Assembly: GCA_964497495.1 (NCBI GenBank)
Contig: CAZCCZ010000008.1
Span: 35,808 to 99,807, forward strand
Length of the DNA: 64,000 nt
Direction: 5' to 3'
Origin: CAXXOK01 sp964497495
GTDB lineage: Bacteria > Bacillota > Clostridia > Christensenellales > Aristaeellaceae
Shown here: one piece after another, positions 33,421-41,081 of the stretch
Layout: each line of letters opens with the position of its first letter
How positions within the stretch are numbered: position 1 is the first letter of the stretch
Notes under the pieces: model-generated
What the model was told of the DNA's origin: nothing
Databases searched by the model: none
What the model saw: the letters and a program-made list of their open reading frames with translations, nothing else
Program-made: the position numbers and the translations under genes

Positions 33421-33449
33421 TTGCATTTTTCGCATCGCGGGTCTATGAT
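33421..33449 (+). promoter_or_regulatory. Promoter of the PII-like/antiporter operon
   Basis: TTGCAT (33421-33426), 17-bp spacer, TATGAT (33444-33449); back-to-back with the divergent esterase promoter. Confidence 0.8.
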
Positions 33450-33506
33450 AGGAAACAGAGGCCCCGTCCTGAACGCGGTCGACAAACGAATGACGAAGGT
33501 GAGACC

Positions 33507-33854
33507 ATGCAGGTATTTTTCCTCGTGCTGAGCAAGACGGAGTGCCTGGAACCTCTTCTGGAAAAACTGCTGGAGTGCGGCGCGCACGGCGCGACCGTTT
33601 TCGACAGCACGGGCATGATGCGCGTGCTGGACCAGCGCGGCGACGACGCGCCTATGTTCGGCGCCCTGCGCCATCTGTTCGACCCGGAACGCCGGGGCAA
33701 CAAGACACTGATGATGGTGCTGGAAGACGATCAGGCGGAGAAGGTGCGCGGCGTCGTGAACGAAGTGACCGGGGGCCTGGACAAGCCCGATACCGGCGTG
33801 ATGTTCGCCGTTCCCGTTCTATACGCCGAAGGGATGGAGGGCTGTCAAAAATGA
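33507..33854 (+). CDS. PII-like signalling protein upstream of an antiporter
   Basis: 115 residues. Pattern of a ferredoxin-like PII/GlnB-related fold: N-terminal strand QVFFLVLSKTECLEPLLEKLLECGAHGATVFDSTGM (strand-helix-strand), a middle loop (DQRGDDAPMFGALRHLFDPERRGNKTLM) in place of the T-loop, then VLEDDQAEKVRGVVNEVTG and a final strand MFAVPVLYAEG. No PII uridylylation Tyr motif is visible. Starts at ATG 33507 (AAGGTGAG). Its stop overlaps the antiporter's start (ATGA), so it probably regulates transport in response to a small ligand. Confidence 0.7.
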   Translation: MQVFFLVLSKTECLEPLLEKLLECGAHGATVFDSTGMMRVLDQRGDDAPMFGALRHLFDPERRGNKTLMMVLEDDQAEKVRGVVNEVTGGLDKPDTGVMFAVPVLYAEGMEGCQK

Positions 33855-35077
33855 ACACCCTCCTTGCGTTGGCCCTCGCCGTAGGCGCGGGCCTGTTGTT
33901 CAGCCGCCTCGCCAAGCTCGTGCACCTGCCCAACGTAACCGGGTTCCTGATCGGCGGTCTGGTGGTCGGCCCCTCCGTGCTGGGCCTGATCCCGCAGAAG
34001 ACCGCCGATTCCTTCGCCGTCATCACGGAGGTCGCGCTGGGGTTCATCGCCTATTCCATCGGCGCGGAGTTCAAGCTGAGCTATATCCGCAAGATCGGCG
34101 TCAAGCCCCTGACTATCACGGCTTTCGAGGCGTTGACCGCGGTCTTTCTGGTTGACGCGGTGCTGATTACCTGTTCGTCGTTGGGTGTGCCGGGCTTCAG
34201 CCTGCCGATGTGCATCGCGCTGGGTTCCATCGCGGCCGCCACCGCGCCCGCCGCCACCCTGATGGTGATCCGCCAGTATAAGGCCAAGGGCCCCGTTTGC
34301 GACATGCTTTTACCCGTGGTGGCCATGGACGACGCCGTTGGCCTCATCGCCTTCGCAATTTCCATGAACATCGCGCAGGCTTTCACCAGCGGCGCGGCCA
34401 TCACCGTCGGCAGCATGCTGTTGATCCCGCTGTTGGAAATCGTAGGCTCCATCGCGCTGGGCATGGCGCTGGGTTTGATCCTGAGCTTTCTGGCCCGGTT
34501 CTTCGCTTCGCGAGGCAACAAGCTCGCGCTGACCATCGCCTTCATTCTTCTGGCGCTGGCGCTGTGCGATATGTTCAACCTTTCCAACCTGCTGTGCATC
34601 ATGATGCTGGGCGCGGTGATGACAAACGTTTCTAAGGCGGCGGACGTGATCGTGGAGCAGACCGACCGCTTCACCCCGCCGGTGTTCCTGCTGTTCTTCG
34701 TGATCTCCGGCGCGGACCTGAACCTGAGCGTGCTGCCCACCGTAGGCATCGTGGGCGTCTGCTACATCGTCATGCGCGTGGTCGGCAAGTGGATCGGCGC
34801 GATGACGGGTTCCCGTCTGGTGAAGGCGCACCCCAGCGTGCAGAAATACCTGGGTCTTACGCTGATCCCGCAGGCAGGCGTGGCCATCGGCATGGCGCAG
34901 CTCGCCCTCACCCGTTTGCCCGCCTACGGTCACCAGATCCAGGCCGTGGTGCTGGCGGGCACGCTGATCTACGAGCTGATCGGCCCGGTGGTGACCAAGT
35001 ACGCGCTGACCAAAGCGGGCGAGATCGGCCAGGCCGGCAAGCCCGTGGCCGCCTGCCCGGCGCCCGCTTCGAAATAG
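33851..35077 (+). CDS. CPA2-family cation:proton antiporter
   Basis: 408 residues, about 12 transmembrane helices. NhaA/Kef-type Na_H_exchanger fold: LAKLVHLPNVTGFLIGGLVVGPSVLG at the N-terminus, AAATAPAATLMVIRQYKAKG, VVAMDDAVGLIAFAI (candidate ion-binding Asp pair), and VVGKWIGAMTGS near the end. Lacks RCK/TrkA-N or UspA tails that many Kef/GerN proteins have; the co-encoded PII-like protein may supply regulation instead. Transported ion (Na+ or K+) cannot be told. Confidence 0.9.
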   Translation: MNTLLALALAVGAGLLFSRLAKLVHLPNVTGFLIGGLVVGPSVLGLIPQKTADSFAVITEVALGFIAYSIGAEFKLSYIRKIGVKPLTITAFEALTAVFLVDAVLITCSSLGVPGFSLPMCIALGSIAAATAPAATLMVIRQYKAKGPVCDMLLPVVAMDDAVGLIAFAISMNIAQAFTSGAAITVGSMLLIPLLEIVGSIALGMALGLILSFLARFFASRGNKLALTIAFILLALALCDMFNLSNLLCIMMLGAVMTNVSKAADVIVEQTDRFTPPVFLLFFVISGADLNLSVLPTVGIVGVCYIVMRVVGKWIGAMTGSRLVKAHPSVQKYLGLTLIPQAGVAIGMAQLALTRLPAYGHQIQAVVLAGTLIYELIGPVVTKYALTKAGEIGQAGKPVAACPAPASK

Positions 35078-35111
35078 TTCGGGTTCCGTACGTTTCCCAA
35101 CGCCGTTACGG

Positions 35112-35139
35112 CGCGCCGCGCAGAGCGCGGCGCGTTTTT
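35112..35139 (+). terminator. Terminator of the antiporter operon
   Basis: CGCGCCGCGC-AGA-GCGCGGCGCG followed by TTTTTC, 35 bp after the stop. Confidence 0.93.
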
Positions 35140-35341
35140 CATTGCCGACAGACCGTGGCGGCCCGCCGAACGCACCGCAAGCTTCTTAAACGACGGCCGC
35201 GCACCTTTTCCCCGCGGCGTCTCCGACTGCTCCGTGTTCCAGGCTTCGCGGGAGGCGGCGCGTTGCGGAAAAGGCGAGCGGGCCGGAAACGCGCGGGTTT
35301 CCCCAAGGGCAAAAAAGGGCGCGAATCGGGCGGAATTATTA
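35140..35341. other. Non-coding stretch upstream of pyrG
   Basis: About 200 bp with no convincing ORF or ribosome site and no recognised RNA motif. GC-rich in the middle, then a short A/T-rich approach to the pyrG promoter. I see nothing further in it. Confidence 0.6.
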
Positions 35342-35370
35342 TTGACGAAACAGGGGCGGTTTGATAAAAT
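35342..35370 (+). promoter_or_regulatory. Promoter of pyrG
   Basis: TTGACG (35342-35347), 17-bp spacer, TAAAAT (35365-35370); start codon follows 41 bp later after AAGGAGG. Confidence 0.87.
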
Positions 35371-35410
35371 TAAGTTTGTTTGATTTTAAGAAGGAGGCGG
35401 AAAAGCGGCG

Positions 35411-37033
35411 ATGGATACGAAATTTATCTTCGTAACGGGCGGCGTGGTTTCCTCGCTGGGCAAGGGCATCACGGCCGCGTCGCTGGGGCGGCTTCTGAAA
35501 AGCCGGGGGCTGAGAGGGTCGATTCAGAAATTCGACCCGTACCTGAACGTCGATCCCGGCACCATNNNNNNNNNNNNNNNNNNNNAGCACGGCGAGGTGT
35601 TCGTCACCGACGACGGCGCGGAGACCGACCTCGACCTGGGCCATTACGAGCGTTTCATCGACGAAAGCCTGACGCAGGCCAGCAACGTGACCAGCGGCCG
35701 CGTATACAAGACCGTCATCGACCGCGAGCGCCGCGGCGAGTATCTGGGCGCGACCATTCAGGTAATTCCGCACATCACCAACGAAATCAAACGAAACATA
35801 CTGGCCGTCAGCCGCGCCGAAAACGCGCCGGACGTGGTGATTACCGAAATCGGCGGCACGGTGGGTGACATCGAAAGCCTGCCCTTTCTGGAGGCCATCC
35901 GCCAGATGCGCGCGGAGGTGGGACGCGAAAACTGCCTGTACCTGCACGTGACGCTGGTGCCGTACCTGAACGCTGCCGGGGAGCTGAAAACCAAACCCAC
36001 GCAGCATAGCGTGAAGGAGCTTAGCGGCATCGGCATCGCGCCGGACATACTGGTGTGCCGCGCCGACCACGAGCTGCCCTACGAGCTGCGCGCCAAGATC
36101 AGCATGTTCTGTAACCTGCCGGTGGAGCGCGTGTTCCAGAACCTGAACGCCCGCTGCCTGTACGAAGTGCCTCTGATGCTGCACGACGAGGGGCTGGACG
36201 AGCAAGTGATGAAGCTTCTTTCCCTGCCGGAAAAGGAAGCCGATCTGGACGAATGGCGCGCGATGGTGAAGCGCCAGATGGAAAGCCAGACCAGCGTCAC
36301 CATAGCGTTGGTGGGTAAGTACGTGGAGCTTCCGGACGCCTATCTGAGCGTCGTGGAGGCTCTGACCCACGGCGGTATCTTCCACGGCGTAAAGGTAAAG
36401 ATCAACTGGATCCCCGCCGAGGACGTGACCCCCGAAAACGTGACGGAGAAGCTGGCGGGTGCCAACGGCCTCGTGGTGCCGGGCGGCTTCGGCGCACGCG
36501 GGCTGGAGGGCAAGATGAACGCCATCCAGTATGCCCGCGAAAACGGCCTGCCTTTCCTGGGCCTGTGTCTGGGAATGCAGATGGCGGTCATCGAATTTGC
36601 CCGCCACGTGCTGGAGATGCGGGACGCGCACACCACCGAGGTGGACCCGCATACCACCTACCCGGTCATCGACCTGATGGCGGATCAGGACCTGAAGAAC
36701 CTCGGCGGCACCATGCGGCTGGGCAAATACCGTTGCCTCATCGCGCCGGGTACGGTCAGCGAGAAGGCCTACGGCATCAACGACATCTGGGAGCGTCACC
36801 GCCACCGCTACGAATTCAACAACGAATATCTGGAGCGCTTCATGGCGGGCGGCATGATCATCGCGGGGCGCAACCCCGACCGCAATCTGGTGGAGATCAT
36901 CGAGCTTCCCAACCACCCCTTCTTCGTGGGCGTGCAGTTCCACCCGGAACTGAAAAGCCGCCCCAACCGCCCGCATCCGCTGTTCCGGGGGTTCATCGGC
37001 GCGGCGGTGAAGGACAGGGATGCCAAATCATAA
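35411..37033 (+). CDS. pyrG: CTP synthase (contains an assembly gap)
   Basis: 540 codons including unknown bases. Converts UTP to CTP using glutamine and ATP. N-terminal synthetase domain: FVTGGVVSSLGKGITAASLG (P-loop region) and ITEIGGTVGDIES; C-terminal class I glutamine amidotransferase with GLCLGMQ (catalytic Cys) and the VGVQFHPELKSRPNRPHPLF His-x-Glu. 20 Ns at 35566-35585 fall in the strictly conserved DPGTMSP-x-QHGEVFVTDDG segment; the frame continues correctly across them. Strong AAGGAGG site and own promoter and terminator. Confidence 0.96.
   Translation: MDTKFIFVTGGVVSSLGKGITAASLGRLLKSRGLRGSIQKFDPYLNVDPGTXXXXXXXXHGEVFVTDDGAETDLDLGHYERFIDESLTQASNVTSGRVYKTVIDRERRGEYLGATIQVIPHITNEIKRNILAVSRAENAPDVVITEIGGTVGDIESLPFLEAIRQMRAEVGRENCLYLHVTLVPYLNAAGELKTKPTQHSVKELSGIGIAPDILVCRADHELPYELRAKISMFCNLPVERVFQNLNARCLYEVPLMLHDEGLDEQVMKLLSLPEKEADLDEWRAMVKRQMESQTSVTIALVGKYVELPDAYLSVVEALTHGGIFHGVKVKINWIPAEDVTPENVTEKLAGANGLVVPGGFGARGLEGKMNAIQYARENGLPFLGLCLGMQMAVIEFARHVLEMRDAHTTEVDPHTTYPVIDLMADQDLKNLGGTMRLGKYRCLIAPGTVSEKAYGINDIWERHRHRYEFNNEYLERFMAGGMIIAGRNPDRNLVEIIELPNHPFFVGVQFHPELKSRPNRPHPLFRGFIGAAVKDRDAKS
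35566..35585. other. Scaffold gap (20 Ns) inside pyrG
   Basis: Runs from codon 52 into codon 59. Family alignment from memory (DPGTM-SP(F/Y)-Q-HGEV) requires only about 11 missing bases, so the 20 Ns look like a fixed-size placeholder; by luck the difference of 9 keeps the frame. Confidence 0.9.
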
Positions 37034-37110
37034 ATTCCGCGTCTGGCGGCGCGGGCGAAGGACGCCGTCCTTCGCAAACCTGCCGACATACATACCGAAA
37101 TACATACTTC

Positions 37111-37140
37111 AGACCTCTTTCATAGCAAAGAGGTCTTTTA
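37111..37140 (+). terminator. Terminator of pyrG
   Basis: AGACCTCTTT-CATAGC-AAAGAGGTCT followed by TTTTA; perfect 10-bp stem. Confidence 0.95.
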
Positions 37141-37164
37141 CGATTCTTATCCTTTTTCATTATC

Positions 37165-37415
37165 GTGGGTGTGTGCCTGCGGGCACGGGGATGGGGCCGT
37201 GTCTGCGGACACGGGCAGGGGCTTTCCGCTCGCTCTTTGGGAACCTTCGCGGTTTGCGTTCGTGTAGGGGCGCGGATTTATTATGCATATTGTTTATCAA
37301 AGGAATGTGCCCTGCAGGGCACAACCCTCGAATTACAGAACAATGTTCCGGCTAGGGCGCCGCCCTAAGGGTGCAGGGGCAACCGAAATGCCCCTGCCCG
37401 CGCGAAGCGCGGCAC
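37165..37415. repeat. Cluster of short hairpins in the pyrG-U32 spacer
   Basis: Successive inverted repeats: CCGTGTC-TGCG-GACACGG (about 37197-37214), GTGCCCTGCAGGGCAC (37307-37322, perfect palindrome), TAGGGC-GCC-GCCCTA (37353-37367), GCAGGGGCA-N7-TGCCCCTGC (37373-37397) and CCGCGC-GAA-GCGCGG (about 37398-37412). The stretch also has a GTAGGGGCGCGGATT block. No ORF with support. The last hairpins may terminate the minus-strand U32 operon. Confidence 0.65.
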
Positions 37416-37423
37416 ACCCTTCC

Positions 37424-38674
37424 CTACCGATGATTACGGTTCGGTCCCCGCAGGATGTCCCCCGCCTCCACCGCGAGGGGGAAGACAAGCCGTATGGGGG
37501 TGCCCGCCACACCGCAGGTATCCACGGTCTCGCCCGTGTCCGCAAGGGTGATCTCCCCCGCGGTAAAGGGAAAGCTCCCCTTCGGCGTCAGCACTTCCAG
37601 CGCATCGCCCGTATAAAATCGGTTTTTCAACACCACATCCGCGGGTTCGCCCGCGCGCGCCCCGCGGGATACCCGCCCCACGAACTCCATGGTCTGGGAA
37701 AGGCCCTCCGCGCCCGCGGGCGGGTTCGGCACGCCGAAATAGAAGCCCGTGTCGCTCGCGCGGTGGCTGGCTTTAGCCAGTTCCGCCGTAAGCGCGGGCA
37801 CCTGCGCCCGGTATGCCTCCTCGCCCCGCGAGGCGAGGACGTCCAGCGCCCGGCGGTATGCGGAAACCACCGTAGCCACGTAATAAGCCGTTTTCATGCG
37901 GCCTTCAATTTTCAAACCGGATACGCCCGCACCGATCAGCTCCGGCAGATGCCCGATCATGCACAGGTCGTAAGCCGAAAGTAGGGCGGTGCCGCGCCCG
38001 TCTTCCTCCAACGGCATCCACTGGCCGGGGCGCTTCTCCTCCGCCAAGGCGTAATGCCAGCGGCAGGGCTGGGCGCATTCCCCGCGGTTGCCGCTGCGGC
38101 CCGTCAGCGCGGCGCTCAGCAGGCAGCGGCCGCTGTAGGCCACGCATACCGCGCCGTGCACGAAGGCTTCCAGTTCCAGTTCCGGAGGCAGGGCGTCCCG
38201 CATGGCGCGGATGTCGGCCAGACTCATCTCCCGCGACAACACGACGCGCCGCGCGCCGGCCGCCTTACGCCAATGCAGCGCCGTGCGGGTATTCAGCACG
38301 TTCGCCTGCGTGCTCACGTGCAGGGGCAGGGCGGGAAGCGTTTCGCGCAACGCGAGCGCCGCGCCCAGATCGCTGACGATGGCGGCGTCCGCGCCCGCCT
38401 CCGCCGCGAGCCGCGCGGTGATCAGAAAGTCCTCCATGTCCCGGTCGAAGGGTAAAACGTTGAGCGTGACGTAAAACCGTTTGCCCTGCCCGTGGGCCAG
38501 CGTTACGGCGGCGCGCAGGGTTTCCGGGGTAAAATTGCAGGCTGCGGCGCGCAGGCCGAACCGCTCCAGCCCGCCGTACACCGCGTCCGCGCCGAAGCGC
38601 AGCGCGGCTTCCAACTGCTCCGGGCCGCCCGCGGGAGCCAGCAGCTCCGGCATGGGAAAAGGCCGTTCCGTCAT
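37424..38674 (-). CDS. Peptidase U32-family protein (tRNA hydroxylation TrhP-like)
   Basis: 416 residues. Despite the name, characterised members (TrhP, RlhA) install hydroxyl groups on tRNA wobble uridine or 23S rRNA. N-terminal barrel motif PELLAPAGGPEQLEAALRFGADAVYGG; Fe-S/Cys cluster region AYSGRCLLSAALTGRSGNRGECAQPCRW (about 187-214), and SGLKIEGRMKTAYYVA. A C-terminal beta-barrel (about 330-416) follows. Length fits the TrhP/YrrO group. ATG at 38672-38674 overlaps the mltG stop (TAATG). Confidence 0.92.
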   Translation of the reverse strand: MTERPFPMPELLAPAGGPEQLEAALRFGADAVYGGLERFGLRAAACNFTPETLRAAVTLAHGQGKRFYVTLNVLPFDRDMEDFLITARLAAEAGADAAIVSDLGAALALRETLPALPLHVSTQANVLNTRTALHWRKAAGARRVVLSREMSLADIRAMRDALPPELELEAFVHGAVCVAYSGRCLLSAALTGRSGNRGECAQPCRWHYALAEEKRPGQWMPLEEDGRGTALLSAYDLCMIGHLPELIGAGVSGLKIEGRMKTAYYVATVVSAYRRALDVLASRGEEAYRAQVPALTAELAKASHRASDTGFYFGVPNPPAGAEGLSQTMEFVGRVSRGARAGEPADVVLKNRFYTGDALEVLTPKGSFPFTAGEITLADTGETVDTCGVAGTPIRLVFPLAVEAGDILRGPNRNHR

Positions 38675-39858
38675 TAATAGCCGCGCTCCTCGTCGAACTG
38701 CTTCCACAGCGGCGCGTAGATGGCCACCGCCGCCTCGTGTTCCTCCAGAGTCTTCGAGAAGGCCAGTTCCCCGGTGTTGGGATCTTTGCTGCAGAAGTAG
38801 AGGTACTTTTCCGCCACGAAGCTTTCGTCCGGATACAGCGCCGCTTTAACGGCGTCCGCGGAAGGGTTGCACACGGGGCCGACGGGCAGGCCCGCGTACA
38901 GATACGTGTTATAGGGCGAATCGACGGCCAGGTCGCTGTCCTTCAGGGCCATGCGGCGCTCACCCGTGATGTAATGGATGGTCACGTCGCTTTGCAGCTT
39001 CATGCCGTCCTTCAGCCGGTTGTGGAACACGGCGGACACCTTGGCGAAATCGGCGGTCTTGGCCTCTTTTTCGATCAGCGAGGCCATGGTGAGCACCTCG
39101 TCCATCGTCATGCCGAGGTCGGCGGCGCGCTGCTGCCACTCGTAGCTCAGCACCACGTCGGTCTGGCTGAGCAGCTTGCCCAGAACGTCCGCCGCCGAAG
39201 CATTGGTATAAATCTCGTAGGTATTGGGGGCCAGATAGCCTTCCAGCAGGTACTTGCGCCCGTTTACACGGCCGCTCGCCAGCTCGTCCTTGATGAAGTA
39301 GAAATCGCTCAGGCCGTCCCCGGTGCGGCAAAGGGTCAGGAAGTCCTTGGAATCCTTGAAAACACCCTGCTCCACCAGATAGGCCGCGATGTCTTCCATC
39401 GTCCAGCCGGGAATCACGGTGATGTTCATGGTCAGCGGCTTGCCGTCGCCGGTGGTCAGCCGTTCGGCGATCTGGAAGATGTTCATGCTTTTGTTCAGCT
39501 GGTAATCCCCCGCCTGGATCTTCTGCCCGAGGCCCACGAAATCGCAGTAATACTTGAACACCGAGCGGTTTTTGATGATGCCCGCGTCCTCCAGGTTGTT
39601 GGCCACGCGTGTAAGGCTCTGGCCGCCTGTGACGGTGAAGGGGATTTCCGTTTGGTCGTTCGCGTCCACGGGGCTCAGGTATTTATCGTCGATGGTGCTG
39701 TACGCCATGGAACCCAGCCCGAAAAGCAGCACCAGCGCCGTGAGCGCCACCAGCACAGGGCGCAGCAGGTGCCAAAGGCCGCTGTACCAATAAAAACCGT
39801 ACCGCCGTTCCTCGCGCAGCGATTCGTGGTCGTAGTACGGGCGTTCCCGTTTCGCCAT
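38674..39858 (-). CDS. mltG: Endolytic murein transglycosylase MltG
   Basis: 394 residues. Cuts nascent glycan strands and sets their length. N-terminal cytoplasmic stretch, one transmembrane helix (about 33-53), a LysM-like segment (IPFTVTGGQSLTRVANNLEDAGII), and the YceG catalytic domain: LEGYLAPNTYEI, MASLIEKEAKT with the catalytic Glu, VFHNRLKDGMKLQSD and SPYNTYLYAGLPVGPVCNPS. Operon ylbF-mltG-U32 resembles the yrrL-yrrN/O order of Bacillus. Confidence 0.95.
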   Translation of the reverse strand: MAKRERPYYDHESLREERRYGFYWYSGLWHLLRPVLVALTALVLLFGLGSMAYSTIDDKYLSPVDANDQTEIPFTVTGGQSLTRVANNLEDAGIIKNRSVFKYYCDFVGLGQKIQAGDYQLNKSMNIFQIAERLTTGDGKPLTMNITVIPGWTMEDIAAYLVEQGVFKDSKDFLTLCRTGDGLSDFYFIKDELASGRVNGRKYLLEGYLAPNTYEIYTNASAADVLGKLLSQTDVVLSYEWQQRAADLGMTMDEVLTMASLIEKEAKTADFAKVSAVFHNRLKDGMKLQSDVTIHYITGERRMALKDSDLAVDSPYNTYLYAGLPVGPVCNPSADAVKAALYPDESFVAEKYLYFCSKDPNTGELAFSKTLEEHEAAVAIYAPLWKQFDEERGY

Positions 39859-39870
39859 GGTCGAGCCCTC

Positions 39871-40230
39871 CTACATTCCGGGCAGTTCCAGCTCCAGTTC
39901 CGCCGCTTTGGTCACGCTCTGGAAAACCTCGCCCGTCAGTTGCTGCAGACGCATTTGCGCCATCAGGTACCGGGCGATCTCGTTGTTCATGTACAGCAGG
40001 GCGGAAAGCTTATTGAAGCGCTCCACGTCCGCGGCGTCGGCGTCGGTTCCGGCCGCGGCAGCCATCTGCAGCCTCGTCTGCGTGCGCTGGTATTCCTTGA
40101 GCAGCGCGCGGTTGGTCTCGTTCTCCGTCACCGTGTCCCGGAGGGTTTTATACTGCCTGTATTCGTCGCTTTCGCGGATCGCCGAAGCCAGTTGCTCCGT
40201 CGCCGCACGCACGGCGCCGTTTTCGATCAT
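39871..40230 (-). CDS. YlbF/YmcA-family protein
   Basis: 119 residues, almost entirely helical: LASAIRESDEYRQYKTLRDTVTENETNRALLKEYQRTQTRLQ then DVERFNKLSALLYMNNEIARYLMAQMRLQQLTGEVFQSV. Matches the Com_YlbF family, whose Bacillus members (YlbF, YmcA, YaaT) form an Fe-S complex that stimulates RNase Y and affects competence, sporulation and biofilm. Which paralogue this is cannot be said. 12 bp before mltG. Confidence 0.88.
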   Translation of the reverse strand: MIENGAVRAATEQLASAIRESDEYRQYKTLRDTVTENETNRALLKEYQRTQTRLQMAAAAGTDADAADVERFNKLSALLYMNNEIARYLMAQMRLQQLTGEVFQSVTKAAELELELPGM

Positions 40231-40430
40231 CGGTCAACGCTCCTTCGTATGCCGCGCCGTGCGCCGGGTCGGTGCGGCGTTTCGGGGCGCGGTCCGCAAC
40301 CAGTATAACGCAAATCGGGGGAAATTTCATGTAAAAGTTCGAAACGGGCGCCGGCGGCGCCTTGCGACGAGGGGCGAAATCCCTTGCCGGGAGCCGTTCG
40401 CCGCAGTTTTTCTTTTACCCGTCGTCACAA
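40231..40430. other. Divergent spacer between ylbF-like and secreted Cys-repeat gene
   Basis: No ORF with support. On the minus strand a TATACT (40302-40307) is a possible -10 for the ylbF operon but without a good -35. The plus-strand promoter lies at its right end. Confidence 0.45.
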
Positions 40431-40459
40431 TTGCCATCCGCTTCCATTTATGGTACACT
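40431..40459 (+). promoter_or_regulatory. Promoter of the secreted Cys-repeat gene
   Basis: TTGCCA (40431-40436), 17-bp spacer, TACACT (40454-40459), 85 bp upstream of the start. Confidence 0.72.
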
Positions 40460-40544
40460 GTCCTCACGAATGACACCATTAGCCGCAAAGAGGACTATTA
40501 GGACCTGCCTCGCCCGCCATCCGCGGCACAGGAAAGGATCTGTT

Positions 40545-41015
40545 ATGCCGAAAACTCGAAGAACCGTCTCGGCTCTGCTGGCGTGCGCGCTGGCACTGTT
40601 TCTCGCCGTTCTGCCGGGCGCGGCTCCCGCCGCCGCGCGCGTTTCGTCCGGCACGGATGCGGAATCCCCCTTCTATCTCAGCGGTTCCACGCTCGTATAC
40701 GTCACCGCGACGGGCAAGTGCTACCACGATATTCCCGACTGCGGCAGCACGAAAACCGCTTACCTGCTCTCGCTTGCGGAAGCTTGCCGCATCGGGTATA
40801 AACCGTGCGGCCGGTGCGACCCGCCGATGCCCGTTGCAACTGACGTCGCCCCGGCTTTCCCGGATGGCTCCGTGATTGTCTACATCACCGTCGGCAACGA
40901 CTGCTATCACAAGAAAGCGTCCTGCGGCAGCATGAAAAACGCCGTGCCCGTCACGATGGAGGAAGCTCTTTATCTGGGCAAGACGCCCTGCAAAAAGTGC
41001 CGTCCGCCTCAATAA
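40545..41015 (+). CDS. Secreted protein with two Ada-like Cys-rich repeats
   Basis: 156 residues. Signal peptide (MPKTRRTVSALLACALALFL...) cleaved around AAA-RVS. Two tandem units of about 40 residues: VYVTATGKCYHDIPDCGSTK...GYKPCGRCDPP and VYITVGNDCYHKKASCGSMK...GKTPCKKCRPP. Each has C-Y-H-x(4)-C and P-C-x-x-C, the layout of the small Zn-binding Ada-like module found in Firmicute nucleases and ComEC relatives. Here there is no attached enzyme. Function unknown; extracellular metal binding is an inference. Confidence 0.8.
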   Translation: MPKTRRTVSALLACALALFLAVLPGAAPAAARVSSGTDAESPFYLSGSTLVYVTATGKCYHDIPDCGSTKTAYLLSLAEACRIGYKPCGRCDPPMPVATDVAPAFPDGSVIVYITVGNDCYHKKASCGSMKNAVPVTMEEALYLGKTPCKKCRPPQ

Positions 41016-41032
41016 GCGTATCAAATACGAAA

Positions 41033-41064
41033 AGCCGGAAGGGTCGCATGCTCCCCGTCCGGCT
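41033..41064. terminator. Terminator between convergent Cys-repeat gene and trpZ-like gene
   Basis: AGCCGGA-AGGG ... CCCCG-TCCGGCT with A/T flanks (AAA before, TCTATT after); serves both strands. Confidence 0.75.
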
Positions 41065-41081
41065 TCTATTCATCAAGCGGT

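Noticed and set aside
35339..36976. 545-codon minus-strand frame opposite pyrG
   Set aside because: Antisense to CTP synthase and spans the N gap; no motifs.
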